From assembly GCA_949825065.1 (NCBI GenBank), contig OX463842.1, forward strand, positions 51,706,526 through 51,770,525: DNA of 64,000 bases. The letters are read 5' to 3'. This document shows positions 53,960 through 64,000 of this stretch, piece after piece (the first letter of the stretch is position 1; each line of letters opens with the position of its first letter). Source of the DNA: Odontocerum albicorne. Its lineage: Eukaryota; Arthropoda; Insecta; Trichoptera; Odontoceridae. The notes below the pieces were generated by a model that saw nothing but the letters and a program-made list of their open reading frames with translations, made no database searches and had not been told where the DNA came from. The position numbers and the translations under genes are program-made.

Positions 53960-54690
53960 ATTATTTATAAAGATTATTATTTATTAGGATAAACAAGGAC
54001 AAAACAAAAGTGATAACCGTGGGCAAAGACGAATACCAAATGAACATAGTAATGTCAGAAGCTGAACTTAAGAACGCAAAATAGTTTGTATATCTTGGAA
54101 GCAAAATCACATGGGATGGCCGTACAAAAAGGGAGGTTGACAGTCGCATCCACCAAGCAAAACTCGCCTTTAATAAGAAATCAAAGATTTTCGAATCCAA
54201 CAATATGGACCTGAAGCTCCGCAAGCAATTGGTCAAAACAAATGCGTGGAGTATTTTGATGTATGGTTGCGAAGCATGGTGCATAGGCGAAAAGATTGAA
54301 ATATATTGGAGCCATCGAGATGTGAACCTATAGACGAATCCTAAGGATTTCCTGGAGAGATCACATTACAAATAACGAGGTTCTCAGCGAGATCGAAGAA
54401 ACCCGGCAACTGTCAAACACGATATCGGAAAGGCGTGCAGAATGGATGTGTCATATGCTGTGACATGAAAATCTCCTGCACAACATACTGGAGGGAAGAA
54501 TGATTGAAGGATCGATTGGCAGAGGGCGTCCTCGCCGAGAGTATCTAGAGCAAATATGCCACGATATGGTCTGCACCTCCTATACAGAGCTCAAGAGGAT
54601 CGCTGAGCACCAAGCGGAGTGGAGGAGAAGCAGGGCTTTACTGCTAACCAATCCCCAGAATTGAAACTGAAGAAGATTATAATTATTTAA
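53960..54690 (+). pseudogene. LINE reverse transcriptase C-terminal part (family of 39784)
   Basis: The plus strand reads DKTKVITVGKDEYQMNIVMS, then FVYLGSKITWDGRTKREVDS, FNKKSKIFESNNMDLKLRKQ, LVKTNAWSILMYGCEAWCIG and, after frame changes, GRGRPRREYLEQICHDM and LKRIAEHQAEWRR. It starts just after the catalytic YADD block and reaches the C-terminus, with at least one in-frame stop and several frameshifts. It is longer than the copy at 39784. Confidence 0.8.
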
Positions 54691-54764
54691 TAACTTGAGT
54701 GTGATTCGAACTTGTAGTTTGCAATCGCACATGTAAAAAATACTTCAGCCAGTGAAGAAATAAC

Positions 54765-54853
54765 AGTAGTCACTGCCTAACCCAACAGGGATATGTCGTT
54801 ATGATATGCATTTATTACATACTCGTATGTACCATGATGACATATCCCTGACA
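54765..54853 (+). repeat. LINE 3'-end scrap with short inverted repeat
   Basis: actgcctaacccaacaggga resembles the 'LSAYP' LINE end. CAGGGATATGTC at about 54787-54798 is complemented by GACATATCCCTG at 54840-54851, giving a 12-bp stem around a ~40-bp loop. Confidence 0.45.
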
Positions 54854-55399
54854 TATAAACATAATATATAGTTTTATTAATCGTTTGTAAATCTTGTTAA
54901 TACAGATTATATGCAATTTACATGGAAAACTAATTTCGCAATTATATACTTAGACGTGAAGTTATAAAAACAATCCGTCGTCAAAATGAGATGTTCATGT
55001 AAATTAAGAGAAAAAAAATGAGAAAGTCATTTAAGTAAGTAGGGTGTGCCGCTAGCCATTAAGTTAATCAAAGTGTTGCAAAGTATTAATTTTATCTTCT
55101 CTCAAATGAAACAATTTCAATGAGAAATTTAAAAGGTATTTTAATAGGTAATTTTAATTCAATTTTAATAGGTATAAGTTTTCATGGTTAGTTTATGAAT
55201 ATACTCGTATATTAACCAGCCTTACGTTTCAGGATACGTCATCCATTTTGTAAACATTTACAGAAAAGACACTTGCTACCCCAAACGACCCTTACTTTAT
55301 GTGCATTAACAATAGTACTAGTAAAATTAAGATATAGTTTGGGAACAAGAAACAGATTAAAATATCGCTTGCTAATAAATAAATTTTCAATGAGAAATA
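54854..55399. other. Unassigned AT-rich stretch
   Basis: Nothing was recognised; a short duplication (ttttaataggtaattttaat) lies near 55139-55168. Confidence 0.5.
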
Positions 55400-55545
55400 T
55401 TCATACATACATATTAGCACGCCGTTTCCCGGTAGGGATAGGTAGAGAAGACAGGTTGACTGATTTTTTTATCATGTCAAATATATTTCGAGTCATCTAC
55501 ATCCTTTCTCCCTTAGTCTTCCTCGACCACGTCTTTCCCTTCCAT
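55400..55545 (-). pseudogene. LINE C-terminal tail ('LSAYP' family)
   Basis: The minus strand reads NIFDMIKKSVNLSSLPIPTG followed by KRR, next to cacgccgtttcccggtaggg on the plus strand. It is the same tail as at 8735 and 15065. Only ~45 residues survive. Confidence 0.55.
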
Positions 55546-55814
55546 TTGCACTGTGAAAAAGTTTTTTTAAGGTCTGTTTTTTCATGTAAAACCATTTAAG
55601 TGCTCTTTTTTTATCTTACTCAACATAAAACATGCATCTTAAGTTTACATTCCTCAATGGCACGCGCTTTTGATTATTATTTTGACCTTTTTTATTATAC
55701 AAATAAAATTATTTGTGTCTAAGAAAAACATACCTGAAGTATCAGATCACATTACCGATTATTTTTTGTGTTACTTAAAGTACAATTATGTAAAATATTC
55801 AAATAAAAAAAATA

Positions 55815-56335
55815 CGTAGATGATAAAGATAAAAAATAATTACGTACATAGTGTATGATAAAGATAAAAAATAATTACGTGCATGGTATATGATAAAGAT
55901 AAAAAATAATTACGTACATGGTATATGATAAAGATAAAAAATAATTACGTACATGGTATATGATAAAGATAAAAAATAATTACGTACATGGTATATGATA
56001 AAGATAAAAAATAATTACGTACATGGTATATGATAAAGATAAAATTTAATTACGTACATGGTATATGATAAAGATAAAAAATAATTACGTACATGGTATA
56101 TGATAAAGATAAAAAATAATTACGTACATGGTATATGATAAAGATAAAAATAATTACGTACATGGTATATGATAAAGATAAAAAATAATTACGTACATGG
56201 TATATGATAAAGATAAAAAATAATTACGTACATGGTATAATATATGATTAAGATAAAAAATAATTACGTACATGGTATAATATATGATTAAAATAAAAAA
56301 TAATTACGTACATGGTATATGATAAACATACAAAA
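55815..56335. repeat. 35-bp minisatellite, about 14 units
   Basis: Unit containing gataaagataaaaaataatt and acgtacatggtatat, with 35-bp spacing (for example 55861 and 55896). Variants include a one-base shorter unit near 56150 and two ~41-bp units with tataatatatgatta near 56236-56290. Confidence 0.95.
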
Positions 56336-57283
56336 AACCTTGCCTTGTTCCTTATTTATATCCAACATCAATATTTTTGTTTCATTATATTGGTTCAGTT
56401 CAGATAACAATACATATATAAGGTAAATATTTTATTTTATTAATTTAATTTGAACTTTATATTGTGTTTCTCCAGGATTAGATAGAATATTTATAAATAG
56501 TGAAATTGTTGAGAATATAGGTTGTCGCCAAATGACGTATTGAATTTACAAATTAATTGTTTTTTTTGCTTTTTCACTAATGTTAGTTAAAAATTAAAAT
56601 TAAAAAATGGATTTGAAAATAGAGATAATAATATTCAAAGCCCCACTTACACTTTTACACTTTTGGGAGGGGTAAGAAAAAGGGGTGCCAGAAAGGAGAA
56701 AGTAAACATAGCCAGGTGGGATTTAAGGTGTGGTTTTTATGTTACTAAAAATTTTATGCACTCAGCCTATCTGGGTGCATTAGCTACTAAAAGCCTTACA
56801 AATTATGGGAATGGGCAAAACCCCTTACCTTGGGGGAGATTACCAAAAAACCTGAAAATTTGTGCAAAAACGGAGATTTTATGTTTCTATTTACACGATA
56901 GACGATGTTGATAAGAAAATTGAGACTTTATTTTAAAAATGTTAACTAAATATGTTTTCCTCATTTATTTTTCCCGATCGTTGTTTTGGTATATTCTAAG
57001 GAATTTTTATTTTCAATTTTAAAGATATTTTGAGAATGTTATTTTAAATAAATGTTCTTCAATACCTTAAATTTGAACAATTCCATAAAGAATTTATACA
57101 ATTTTAAGTATTGTTTGTAGATAAGTGCTCTGAAGAATACAAAAACTGAATAAAAGTTTTTATTGGATTTAATAACCTAAGAAATGCTTCAATATTATAA
57201 AAAATAATTATTTTCATCATTAATATAAATATCTCATGGAAATTGTATGAAAAGGTATAATTGTATATCTTCTTATTCCTAGT
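56336..57283. other. Unassigned intergenic stretch
   Basis: No gene was recognised. The 82-codon open frame at 56663-56911 has no identifiable motif. Confidence 0.5.
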
Positions 57284-57860
57284 GTCAAGTCAGGTCCCTC
57301 CAACGTTGAATATCACCTGAAAGTAGGCAACTTTGTCCCCGGCAGCCCGAAAAAGATCCCAACGCTCCTTATGCCAGTCCAATCACGTATATTGCGGAGC
57401 CAGGAGATTTACCTCCTGACAACACCTCTTCGACCCTCTATTTTGCCTTGGATGATCAGGTGCAGTAATTTGTACTTTGTTCCTCTAAGTACATGGCCCA
57501 AATAGGACACCTTTCGGATTTTAATATTACTCAGCAACTCTCTATTAACTTTGGCTCTTTGAAGAACCCTTGTGCTGCTGACCATATGCGTCCAGGGTAT
57601 CCGTAGCATTCTCCGGTGCATCCACATTTCGAATTCTTCCAATCGGTTCATACTACCAACTTTGATTGGTCATGATTCCACTCCACGCAATAGCACTGAC
57701 CAAACGTAGCATTTGACAAACCGTTGTCAAAGTTTCAAGTTTAGGTTATCATCGCAGAATACGCTTCTCATTTTATTAAAAGCCACACGAGATGATTGAA
57801 TTCTGCACTTGACGGTTTATGGGTTGAGGCCTTCCACTAGGATACTTCCGATAGTTAATA
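57284..57860 (-). pseudogene. LINE 3' fragment, inverted (family of 49494)
   Basis: The minus strand starts near 57860 with a degraded YLGSI-like block. It continues through MNRLEEFEMWMHRRMLRIPW, then RVLQRAKVNRELLSNIKIRK, VSYLGHVLRGTKYKLLHLII and QGKIEGRRGV to the 3' end gacctgacttgacac. It is collinear with 49750-50335. An 80-codon segment (57409-57651) is still open. Confidence 0.8.
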
Positions 57861-58744
57861 TAATTGTATATAAACATGTATTATTATAAAAATAATTTTT
57901 TTAAGATATACTTTCACAAATATACCTACTTTACAAATGTTTTTCATGCCTTTTGCAGCGTACTTTATGATCGACATGTATTACTAAAGATTTAAGCATT
58001 TCAGCCAGCTCATCCAAGACGTGGATGGCCAATTAATCGATGCTTGTCGAAGTTCTAGCATGTTTTACTTTGATTGTTCGAGAGTTTTGTGAAGGGAAAA
58101 CTAAAAAGCAAGGAAAGGAAAACGAAGTTTAAATAATTTTTATTCAAACAGTTTAGTAATCGAACACTTTTTGATATATTTAATGAAAAACGAATATTCA
58201 TTCTTCGTTGAGTATCGTCTTTAAAACTGAAAATAAAGTCAATGAATTTCACATGAAAGATCAATGATTTTGTATGGTTCTATTTTCGTTAAATATATTT
58301 CCCAAAATAAGTTTTTTTTATAATATCGAATACACTTACCTGACATCATTGAAATTGTCACATGAGTGTTATTTTATAGTTCAACTTCATCCATAAAGAG
58401 TGTTTTTATAGACGCTCATATAAATCGAAAATACATTTTATCAAATATTTCAATGCAAGTTAAATTTTCATCGAATTATTTTGCATAAATACGCCAATAT
58501 GTTATAAAAAAGTTTGTTTTAAAAATTATTTCATTTTTGTGTATTCTACATTTGTACCAAAATAACTCAAGGTTTTACAATATAATGTATGTAAAATTAT
58601 GCCAAAAACCACGAATACATTCAAAAGTTTTAAAGTTAAATTGTTCACATTTCCAAACAAAGTTTCTTTTGTTATTCCAAAACTATTGTGGAACAAGATA
58701 TTTTTTGACCTTAATTTCTCAGACCAAACAAGTCTCACAAAGTG
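57861..58744. other. Unassigned AT-rich stretch
   Basis: No gene was recognised. Confidence 0.5.
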
Positions 58745-59512
58745 TTACAATAATTAAGAAAGTGCCTCAAGCAATTATGGAATTAGATTATTATTTTACA
58801 ATAATTGAGAAAGTACCTAAAGCAATTGTGGAATTAGATAATTATTCAATGATAATTAAGAAAGTACCTAAAGCAATTGTGGAATTAGATAATTATTCAA
58901 CAATAATTAAGAAAGTACTGAAAGCAATTGTGAAATTAGATTATTATTTTACAATAATTAAGAAAGTACCTAAAGCAATTGTGGAATTAGATAATTATTC
59001 AACAATAATTAAGAAAGTACTGAAAGCAATTGTGAAATTAGATTATTATTTTACAATAATTAAGAAAGTACCTAAAGCAATTGTGGAATAAGATAATTAT
59101 TCAACAATAATTAAGAAAGTGCCTCAAGCAATTGTGAAATTAGATTATAATTTTACAATTATTAAGAAAGTACCTAAAGCCATTGTGGAATTAGATAATT
59201 ATTCAACAATAATAAGGAAAGTGCCTCAAGCAATTATGAAATTAGATAATTATTCAACAATAATTAAGAAAGTGCCTCAAGCAATTGTGAAATAAGATTA
59301 TTATTTTACAATTATTAAGAAAGTACCTAAACCAATTGTGGAATCAGATAATTATTCAACAATAATTAAGAAAGTGCCTAAAGCAATTGTGGAATTAGAT
59401 AATTATTCAACAACAATTAAGAAAGTGCCTAAAGCAATTGTGGAATTAGATAATTATTCAACAACAATTAAGAAAGTACCTAAAGCAATTGTGGAATTAG
59501 ATAATTATTCAA
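58745..59512 (+). repeat. 51-bp minisatellite, about 15 units, partly open
   Basis: Unit containing ataattaagaaagtacctaa, agcaattgtggaattagata and attattcaaca. Because 51 is divisible by three, the plus strand translates to a 17-residue repeat (KKVPKAIVELDNYSTII). It stays open over 58745-59088, and again over 59338-59512, broken by GGAATAAG-type stops between. Two variants (..VKLDYYFTII.. and ..VELDNYSTII..) alternate in part of the array. I see no start context or flanking domain, so I do not call a gene. Confidence 0.93.
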
Positions 59513-59559
59513 CCAAAAAAAAAACTACTTTTAAACTTTCAACTGACTTTCGATTTTAA

Positions 59560-60244
59560 AATCTAGTCAAAAGGAACGAAAGTGAACAGTGTAAATTGAG
59601 AAAAAATGTCGGAAAAATTTATTCTAAGAATTTTAAATTATCGGAAACTTTTGCCTGAGTTCCTTCGCGTTCAGCGATATCGATTACAAATAAAAAGGCA
59701 GTGACAAAAATATCCGAACAATTTCGAAAGTGTAAAAAAATATATCGAAGCTAAAAATTTATCGAAAAAAAAAACTTGGAAATAACTCGGTGAAATAAAA
59801 TAATTTTCTTCTCTGCTGTCAGATGAAAGTACGATGGAAATACTTGTACAATACTTTTCTATAGGGACATTCACAAAAGGTAATGATGCGTGTCGAGATA
59901 CAGTTCCTAAATTATACTTTATATTCTGTCTAAGCGATAAAGTCTTTTGGGCTCCGTAAGCCTCTAATAGACGCATTTGATTTATGTATAAAATACCACT
60001 CTTATTTCTTGTCTTTGAAAACATAAATATTTTTCCCTTATTTGTATTTATTTTGAAAAGAAGCTATGTTGTTTGAATAGAAATGTTTATTTGTATATGT
60101 ATTCATTCATTTTACCCACTTGGATAGATTCAAAGAGGACCTCTTCATATTAAGTTTGTCCTCTCATCATTCAACGACTAGGAACAAGCTCTATTTATTA
60201 AACAACACGTTTCTTGTATATACATTGTTTCAGTCTCACCCAAA
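59560..60244. other. Unassigned stretch
   Basis: No recognised gene. The 117-codon minus-strand open frame at 59671-60024 has no motif. The last ~100 bp may be decayed LINE coding sequence preceding the next entry. Confidence 0.4.
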
Positions 60245-60785
60245 AAAATACTTGATTCCAGCATAACGTGAATTTTCAGCGTCTTTACAATCATGGATTA
60301 GCGCTACGCTCAAATAAAAATTGTCTATTGGCCTTTCCGGTTCACCGCTCCTCTTTTTTTACGTCGTCCTTTACTGTCCATGTAGTGAGACTCTGGAATC
60401 AGTTACAAACCAATATAAAACTCGCTCCGTCCTTGGCATGCTTTAAGAAGCGATTTAAAAAAACTCTGAATTTCTAGTCAGTAAAATAACGTATTTCATT
60501 GCTGATTTTTCTTTTCCTTTCCTCTCTACCATCCCTTCCTTTTCTTTTGATTGACGATATCTCACTTTATACGAAAGAGAATGTTCGGGTGATTGTCCGT
60601 CTTTGTGGGGTTCGTGGGCATGTGCTCACGTATATGTTTATGAATTTCGTGGGGATGGATAGTCATTTGAATTATTTATGCGACCACGTAACTTGCTTTA
60701 TTTACTTTTGTCTGGTTGGTTGGAAGAGATTGACGCCTGGCAATACGCCCGTCAGATTGTATTTCCATATAAGTGTTAAATAATA
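60245..60785 (+). mobile_element. Jockey/CR1-like LINE 3' end, best copy
   Basis: An intact 69-codon frame (60268-60477) gives the reverse transcriptase C-terminus: AFPVHRSSFFTSSFTVHVVR, LWNQLQTNIKLAPSLACFKK and RFKK, then a stop. The pattern 'R.sfFtsSFtvravrLWNsLP..ir.apSl..FK..Lk..l' ends Jockey/CR1-like proteins. The ~300-bp 3' untranslated region follows, with marks ttgtggggttcgtgggcatg, cgaccacgtaacttgcttta and cgtcagattgtatttc. It ends in ataataataat at 60781-60791. Truncation of the 5' part occurs near 60245. Confidence 0.82.
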
Positions 60786-60791
60786 ATAATA

Positions 60792-61411
60792 AAATAAAAT
60801 TATTCTTATATAAAATCTTGGTTTAGTTGTTACAAAAAACAAAGTTTTTAAGCTAGTTTTTTTACGCTCGTGACAGCAAACTAACTACCACTGCTTGTTA
60901 CGGTGTTATGCCTAAAATAAATTGAGTTCTTAATAAACACCTCACTATAGAAAATATGTTTGAGAAGTTATTGTTTTAACTATGGAAATTGTCATACACA
61001 TTATTCATTTTATTTCCTCTACAGCTTATCTATCAGCCTCTGGACCGCACATTGGTCATTGTCAAAGTATACCTAGTTATATCGTCCTGTTTTCCATAGT
61101 TATCACCATTCATGGATTTCGGCAATTCTGGCAAAATGCAAACAAGTAAAAATCACCACACATTTAATGACGCAACGAATTGTTTGTATAACTCCTGCAT
61201 AATAAAACTACACAGATTAGAAAATTACACGGCCATTGTATGAACTGAACTTTTACTCTTTAGAAGAAAAAGTAAATCGATTGTTATCTGGATGAATTGG
61301 CTAAAGTAAAATATTTGCTTTGTTATTGAGAAGGGTTCGTCTCATACTATTTTTTATTCCTTTGGTATTTTATTGCATATTCTGTCGGACCGTCGATAAT
61401 AACAATAAAAG
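60792..61411. other. Unassigned stretch
   Basis: Nothing was recognised before the mariner remnant. Confidence 0.5.
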
Positions 61412-62228
61412 GACCATTGACGCTCAAACGCAACAACATGTCGTGGATCAATTAAATGGGACACAAGAAGCCGTCTCCATACGTTTGAAAGTCATGGAAA
61501 AGATCCTGAAGGTGGGTTGGGGAAAATGGGTTCCACATGAACTGAATGAAAGACAGCAGGAGAACCGAAAAACCACTTGCAAAATGTTGCTCGCCAGGTA
61601 CAAAAGATAATCATTTCTCATGGTAAAAGATCATGGGTAACTCCAAGCAAAAAAGCGACATCGACTGCAAGGCCAAATCGTTATGGGAGGAAGACAATGC
61701 TCTGTGTTTGGTGGGATCAGAAGGTTGTTATCTATTATGAACTGTTAAAACTTGGCGAAACCGTTAATACTTAACGCTACCGACAATAAATGATGGATTT
61801 GAACCAAGCATTTCGTGAAAAACGATCAGAATATCAAAAGAGGCAGAACAAAGTGATTTTGCTTCATGATAGTGCACTATCGCACACAGCAAAACCGGTC
61901 AAGGAAACGATTGAGGCGTTTAGTCGACAAATACTTTCGCATGCGGCTTACTCACCAGACTTGACTCCATTCGATTACTACTTATTTGCATCGATGGGAC
62001 ACGCACTTGCTGAGCAGCGCTTCACTTCTTACGAAAATGGGTCGATGATTGGTTTGCTTCAAAAGAGTAACAGTTTTTTTGGCGTGGCATCCACAAATTT
62101 TCAGAGAGATGTGAAAAGTATGTAGCTAGCGATGGGCAATACTTTGAATAAGATATTTTTTTACCATTTGTATACAATAAATGTGTGTTTTCTATGAAAA
62201 AAATTCCGGTTTCATATTTACAGACCTA
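61412..62228 (+). pseudogene. Mariner transposase remnant, third family
   Basis: Starts in the second DNA-binding part (QQHVVDQLNGTQEAVSIRLK) and reaches GKWVPHELNERQQENR, the conserved mariner WVPHEL linker. It then skips the first-Asp block and continues in another frame with SWVTPSKKATSTARPNRYGR, MLCVWWDQKVVIYYELLKLG, a stop, LLHDSALSHTAKPVKETIEA and YSPDLTPFDYYLF. The second and third Asp keep D34D spacing. The 3' end is a terminus-like gtttcatatttacagaccta at 62209-62228 next to TA. Helix-turn-helix 1, the first catalytic Asp and the 5' terminus are lost. Confidence 0.85.
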
Positions 62229-62299
62229 TGTATGTGTAGTGTTCGTATTAATCATGAATTTACAACAAACTTATTTTTGTCGTAATCCAATATCTCTCA

Positions 62300-62523
62300 A
62301 TTAAAACATAAACATCGGTGGTTAATTAATGAAATTGATCAGTACTGATGCTAAAATATCTCCTTGTTCTTCTGTGCCTCTTAATTCTTAACACAAATTA
62401 AACACATTTTGGTCGTACTCCTACATCTCTTTTTAAAATTTAAACATCGTTAGTCAAAAGACCAATCTGATCAGTACTGATGCTAAAATATATCCTTGTT
62501 GTACATCTATATCTCTTAATTTT
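62300..62523. repeat. ~125-bp degenerate tandem repeat, left part
   Basis: Marks taaacatcgNtNgttaatNa, gatcagtactgatgctaaaat and tcgtactcctacatctc recur at 62311 and 62443 (132 bp) and continue after the Penelope-like insertion. Confidence 0.7.
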
Positions 62524-62790
62524 AATATATTGTTTATTTCATACATCGAGCCGAACATCTGGTAAACACATATATCCCAAAAATGTCTCCTCTCTTGGCC
62601 AAAATCGTCCCATGCCTCCCTTACCCCTCAGTCCTCAACCGTTAAAGCGTGTATGTCGGTACCAGTTTAAAAAGAATTTAGTCTTGTTTGTGTTCCCCAG
62701 AAGATGAGGTGAAAGCCTTGAAACCGGTAGGGTTATACCGTTACAAAAGAGTGGAATAAACAGTGTTTGATAAAATAAATAACAATGTCT
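62524..62790 (+). pseudogene. Penelope-like element: C-terminal end plus 3' terminal repeat (copy P10)
   Basis: The plus strand reads HRAEHLVNTYIPKMSPLLAK and IVPCLPYP..LNR. It aligns with YRSEHLLNSYFPKISPLLAE and IIPSIPLTPPPTSNR at 35090-35200, the residues after the GIY-YIG domain in the other copy. The non-coding link (tcggtaccagttt...atttagtcttgtttgtg) also matches. The repeat unit follows: TCTTGTTTGTGTTCCCCAGA, CTTGAAACCGGTAGGG and GTGGAATAAACAGTGTTTGA. It is the second independent case of coding end and repeat in the same order. Here the first core base is changed (CCAGAAGA instead of CCTGAAGA). A 10-bp candidate target duplication (TCTTAATTTT, 62514-62523 and 62788-62797) brackets it, but the host is a tandem array, so this is weaker evidence. 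Confidence 0.82.
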
Positions 62791-63184
62791 TAATTTTCAA
62801 TATAAAAAAAATCAATATCTTCTCTCCATACTTTAAAACATTTCTATTCACAACATAAACATCGAATGTTAATGGATCCAGTTGAGCAGTATTGGAGCTA
62901 AAATATATCTTTGTCGTACTCATATAGCTCTAAATTTACGACACACACAAATAAAATATGTTCTCTTATATCTCTCAACTTACAACATAAGCATCGTTTA
63001 TCAATGGATCCAATTGAGCAGTACTGGAGATAAAATATCTCCTCTTAGTTTACGACACGAACAAATTAAACATATTCTTGTGGTACTCCTTTATCAATAA
63101 ATTTACAACGTAAGAATCGTTTGTCAATGGATTAAATTGAGCAGTACTGGAGCTTAAATTAATGTCTTAATGTCGTACCTTTCA
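62791..63184. repeat. ~125-bp degenerate tandem repeat, right part
   Basis: Further units marked by cataaacatcgaatg (62858), cataagcatcgtttatc (62985) and cgtaagaatcgtttgtc (63109), each followed by ttgagcagtantggagnta. Spacing is 122-128 bp. Confidence 0.75.
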
Positions 63185-64000
63185 ATTTACAATATAAACA
63201 AATTAATTTATAGCTAACAATTAAAAATCACATTGACAATCCAAAATCTAATTTGAACAAAAAATATGTCGACAGTAAAAAGTCTTCCGAAAATTCAATG
63301 TCGTTATCAAATTGTTTTTTTTTTTGTTTTCGAAATTGTCGTTTTAATTGATTTTGATATAAGTTTATTGGAAAATTTTATTGCTTCACGAGATTTTGAT
63401 AACTAAACCAAAATTATTATGCTCGTAAAATTTTATCCCCTGACACGCATTCCATCCCCTTTGGATTGCCTTGAGTTTTTTTTTGACGCCATCCCGTTTC
63501 ATTTGACATTGGAAATGGAGGAAAAAAACTAAAATTTACAATTCAATCTAAACTATTGTATTTAAAAAAATTGGACATATTTACAACAGTTGTACGGAAA
63601 GGTAGTTAATTTTATCAAGTCAACGATGAAATAACCAAAAGTTGGAATACTTCGTATGAAAAAAAATCTTTCAGCTATATTTATGTATACTCTAGAATAT
63701 TTAATACGCAGTTGTCAAAATTCAAGGAAATAAAATTTAAAAAAAAATCGGAATATCAAAATTTTTCGTTTTTTTATGTTTGAAAAATTTATTTGATGAA
63801 ACTTCAATTGAATAATTCATTCCATATCTTTCTAACTTTGGTAAACATTCAAAGACTGAGTTAGAAATTTTCATTGAAACACTCGTACATAATATAACCC
63901 GTCTGTGGAGTATTACTTAATCTAGAGCTGGACTCGTAATAGAGCTCGATTCGTTCGAACCTGGAATGAGTTTTGAAATAATCCCGCCCAGAATCTAATC
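63185..64000. other. Unassigned AT-rich end of window
   Basis: No gene or repeat boundary was recognised in the last ~800 bp. Confidence 0.5.

Overview
The window looks like gene-poor intergenic DNA from an insect genome. By eye it is about two-thirds A+T, I recognise no host gene, and nearly everything identifiable is a transposable element or a tandem repeat. The element mix is typical of insects: Tc1/mariner, pogo/Tigger, TTAA-flanked piggyBac-like elements, several LINE clades, tRNA-related SINEs and a Penelope-like element. A LINE 3' end whose last codons spell a 'LSAYP..GK' tail (ctaccccnnc...) and the frequent tactcgta motif point to Lepidoptera. That assignment is an inference, about even odds.

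Layout. 0-9 kb: mariner remnant, LINE scraps, a TTAA MITE, a LINE 3'-end tandem array split by an RTE-type LINE, an 80-bp minisatellite, and two decayed DDE transposons. 9-19 kb: a mariner N-terminus, LINE 3' ends, a Tigger-like element, an internally deleted mariner, a pair of near-perfect hairpins, a second TTAA MITE, and a 359-codon open LINE reverse transcriptase. 19-31 kb: an 89-bp array split by a palindromic element, a GC-richer block, a higher-order satellite (4 x 58 bp) into which a mariner inserted at TA, and a cluster of palindromic elements. 31-40 kb: a second copy of the 12.6-kb mariner family, a LINE interrupted by a Tc1/mariner-type MITE, a TTAA element containing a Penelope-like insertion, and LINE 3' ends. 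40-50 kb: three more TTAA MITEs, a foldback element and a pogo element. 50-64 kb: LINE reverse transcriptase fragments, 35-bp and 51-bp minisatellites, a third deleted mariner type, and a ~125-bp array split by a second Penelope-like fragment.

Main result. About ten short repeats, many of them nearly perfect inverted dimers, share a core with CTGANGA...GAAAC. At 34.9-35.4 kb and 62.5-62.8 kb this same unit lies directly downstream of a Penelope-like GIY-YIG C-terminal reading frame. The dispersed palindromes are therefore best explained as inverted pairs of the 3' terminal repeat (pseudo-LTR) of that Penelope-like element. Four insertions show target-site duplications of 12, 15, 12 and 12 bp, which fits target-primed reverse transcription and not a DNA MITE. 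The conserved core resembles a hammerhead ribozyme, with two small departures from the canonical fold.

No element here looks autonomous. Every transposase or reverse transcriptase is truncated, frameshifted or lacks a catalytic region, so the non-autonomous copies must have been mobilised by proteins encoded elsewhere. All identifications come from reading the sequence and recalled family motifs; no database search was run.
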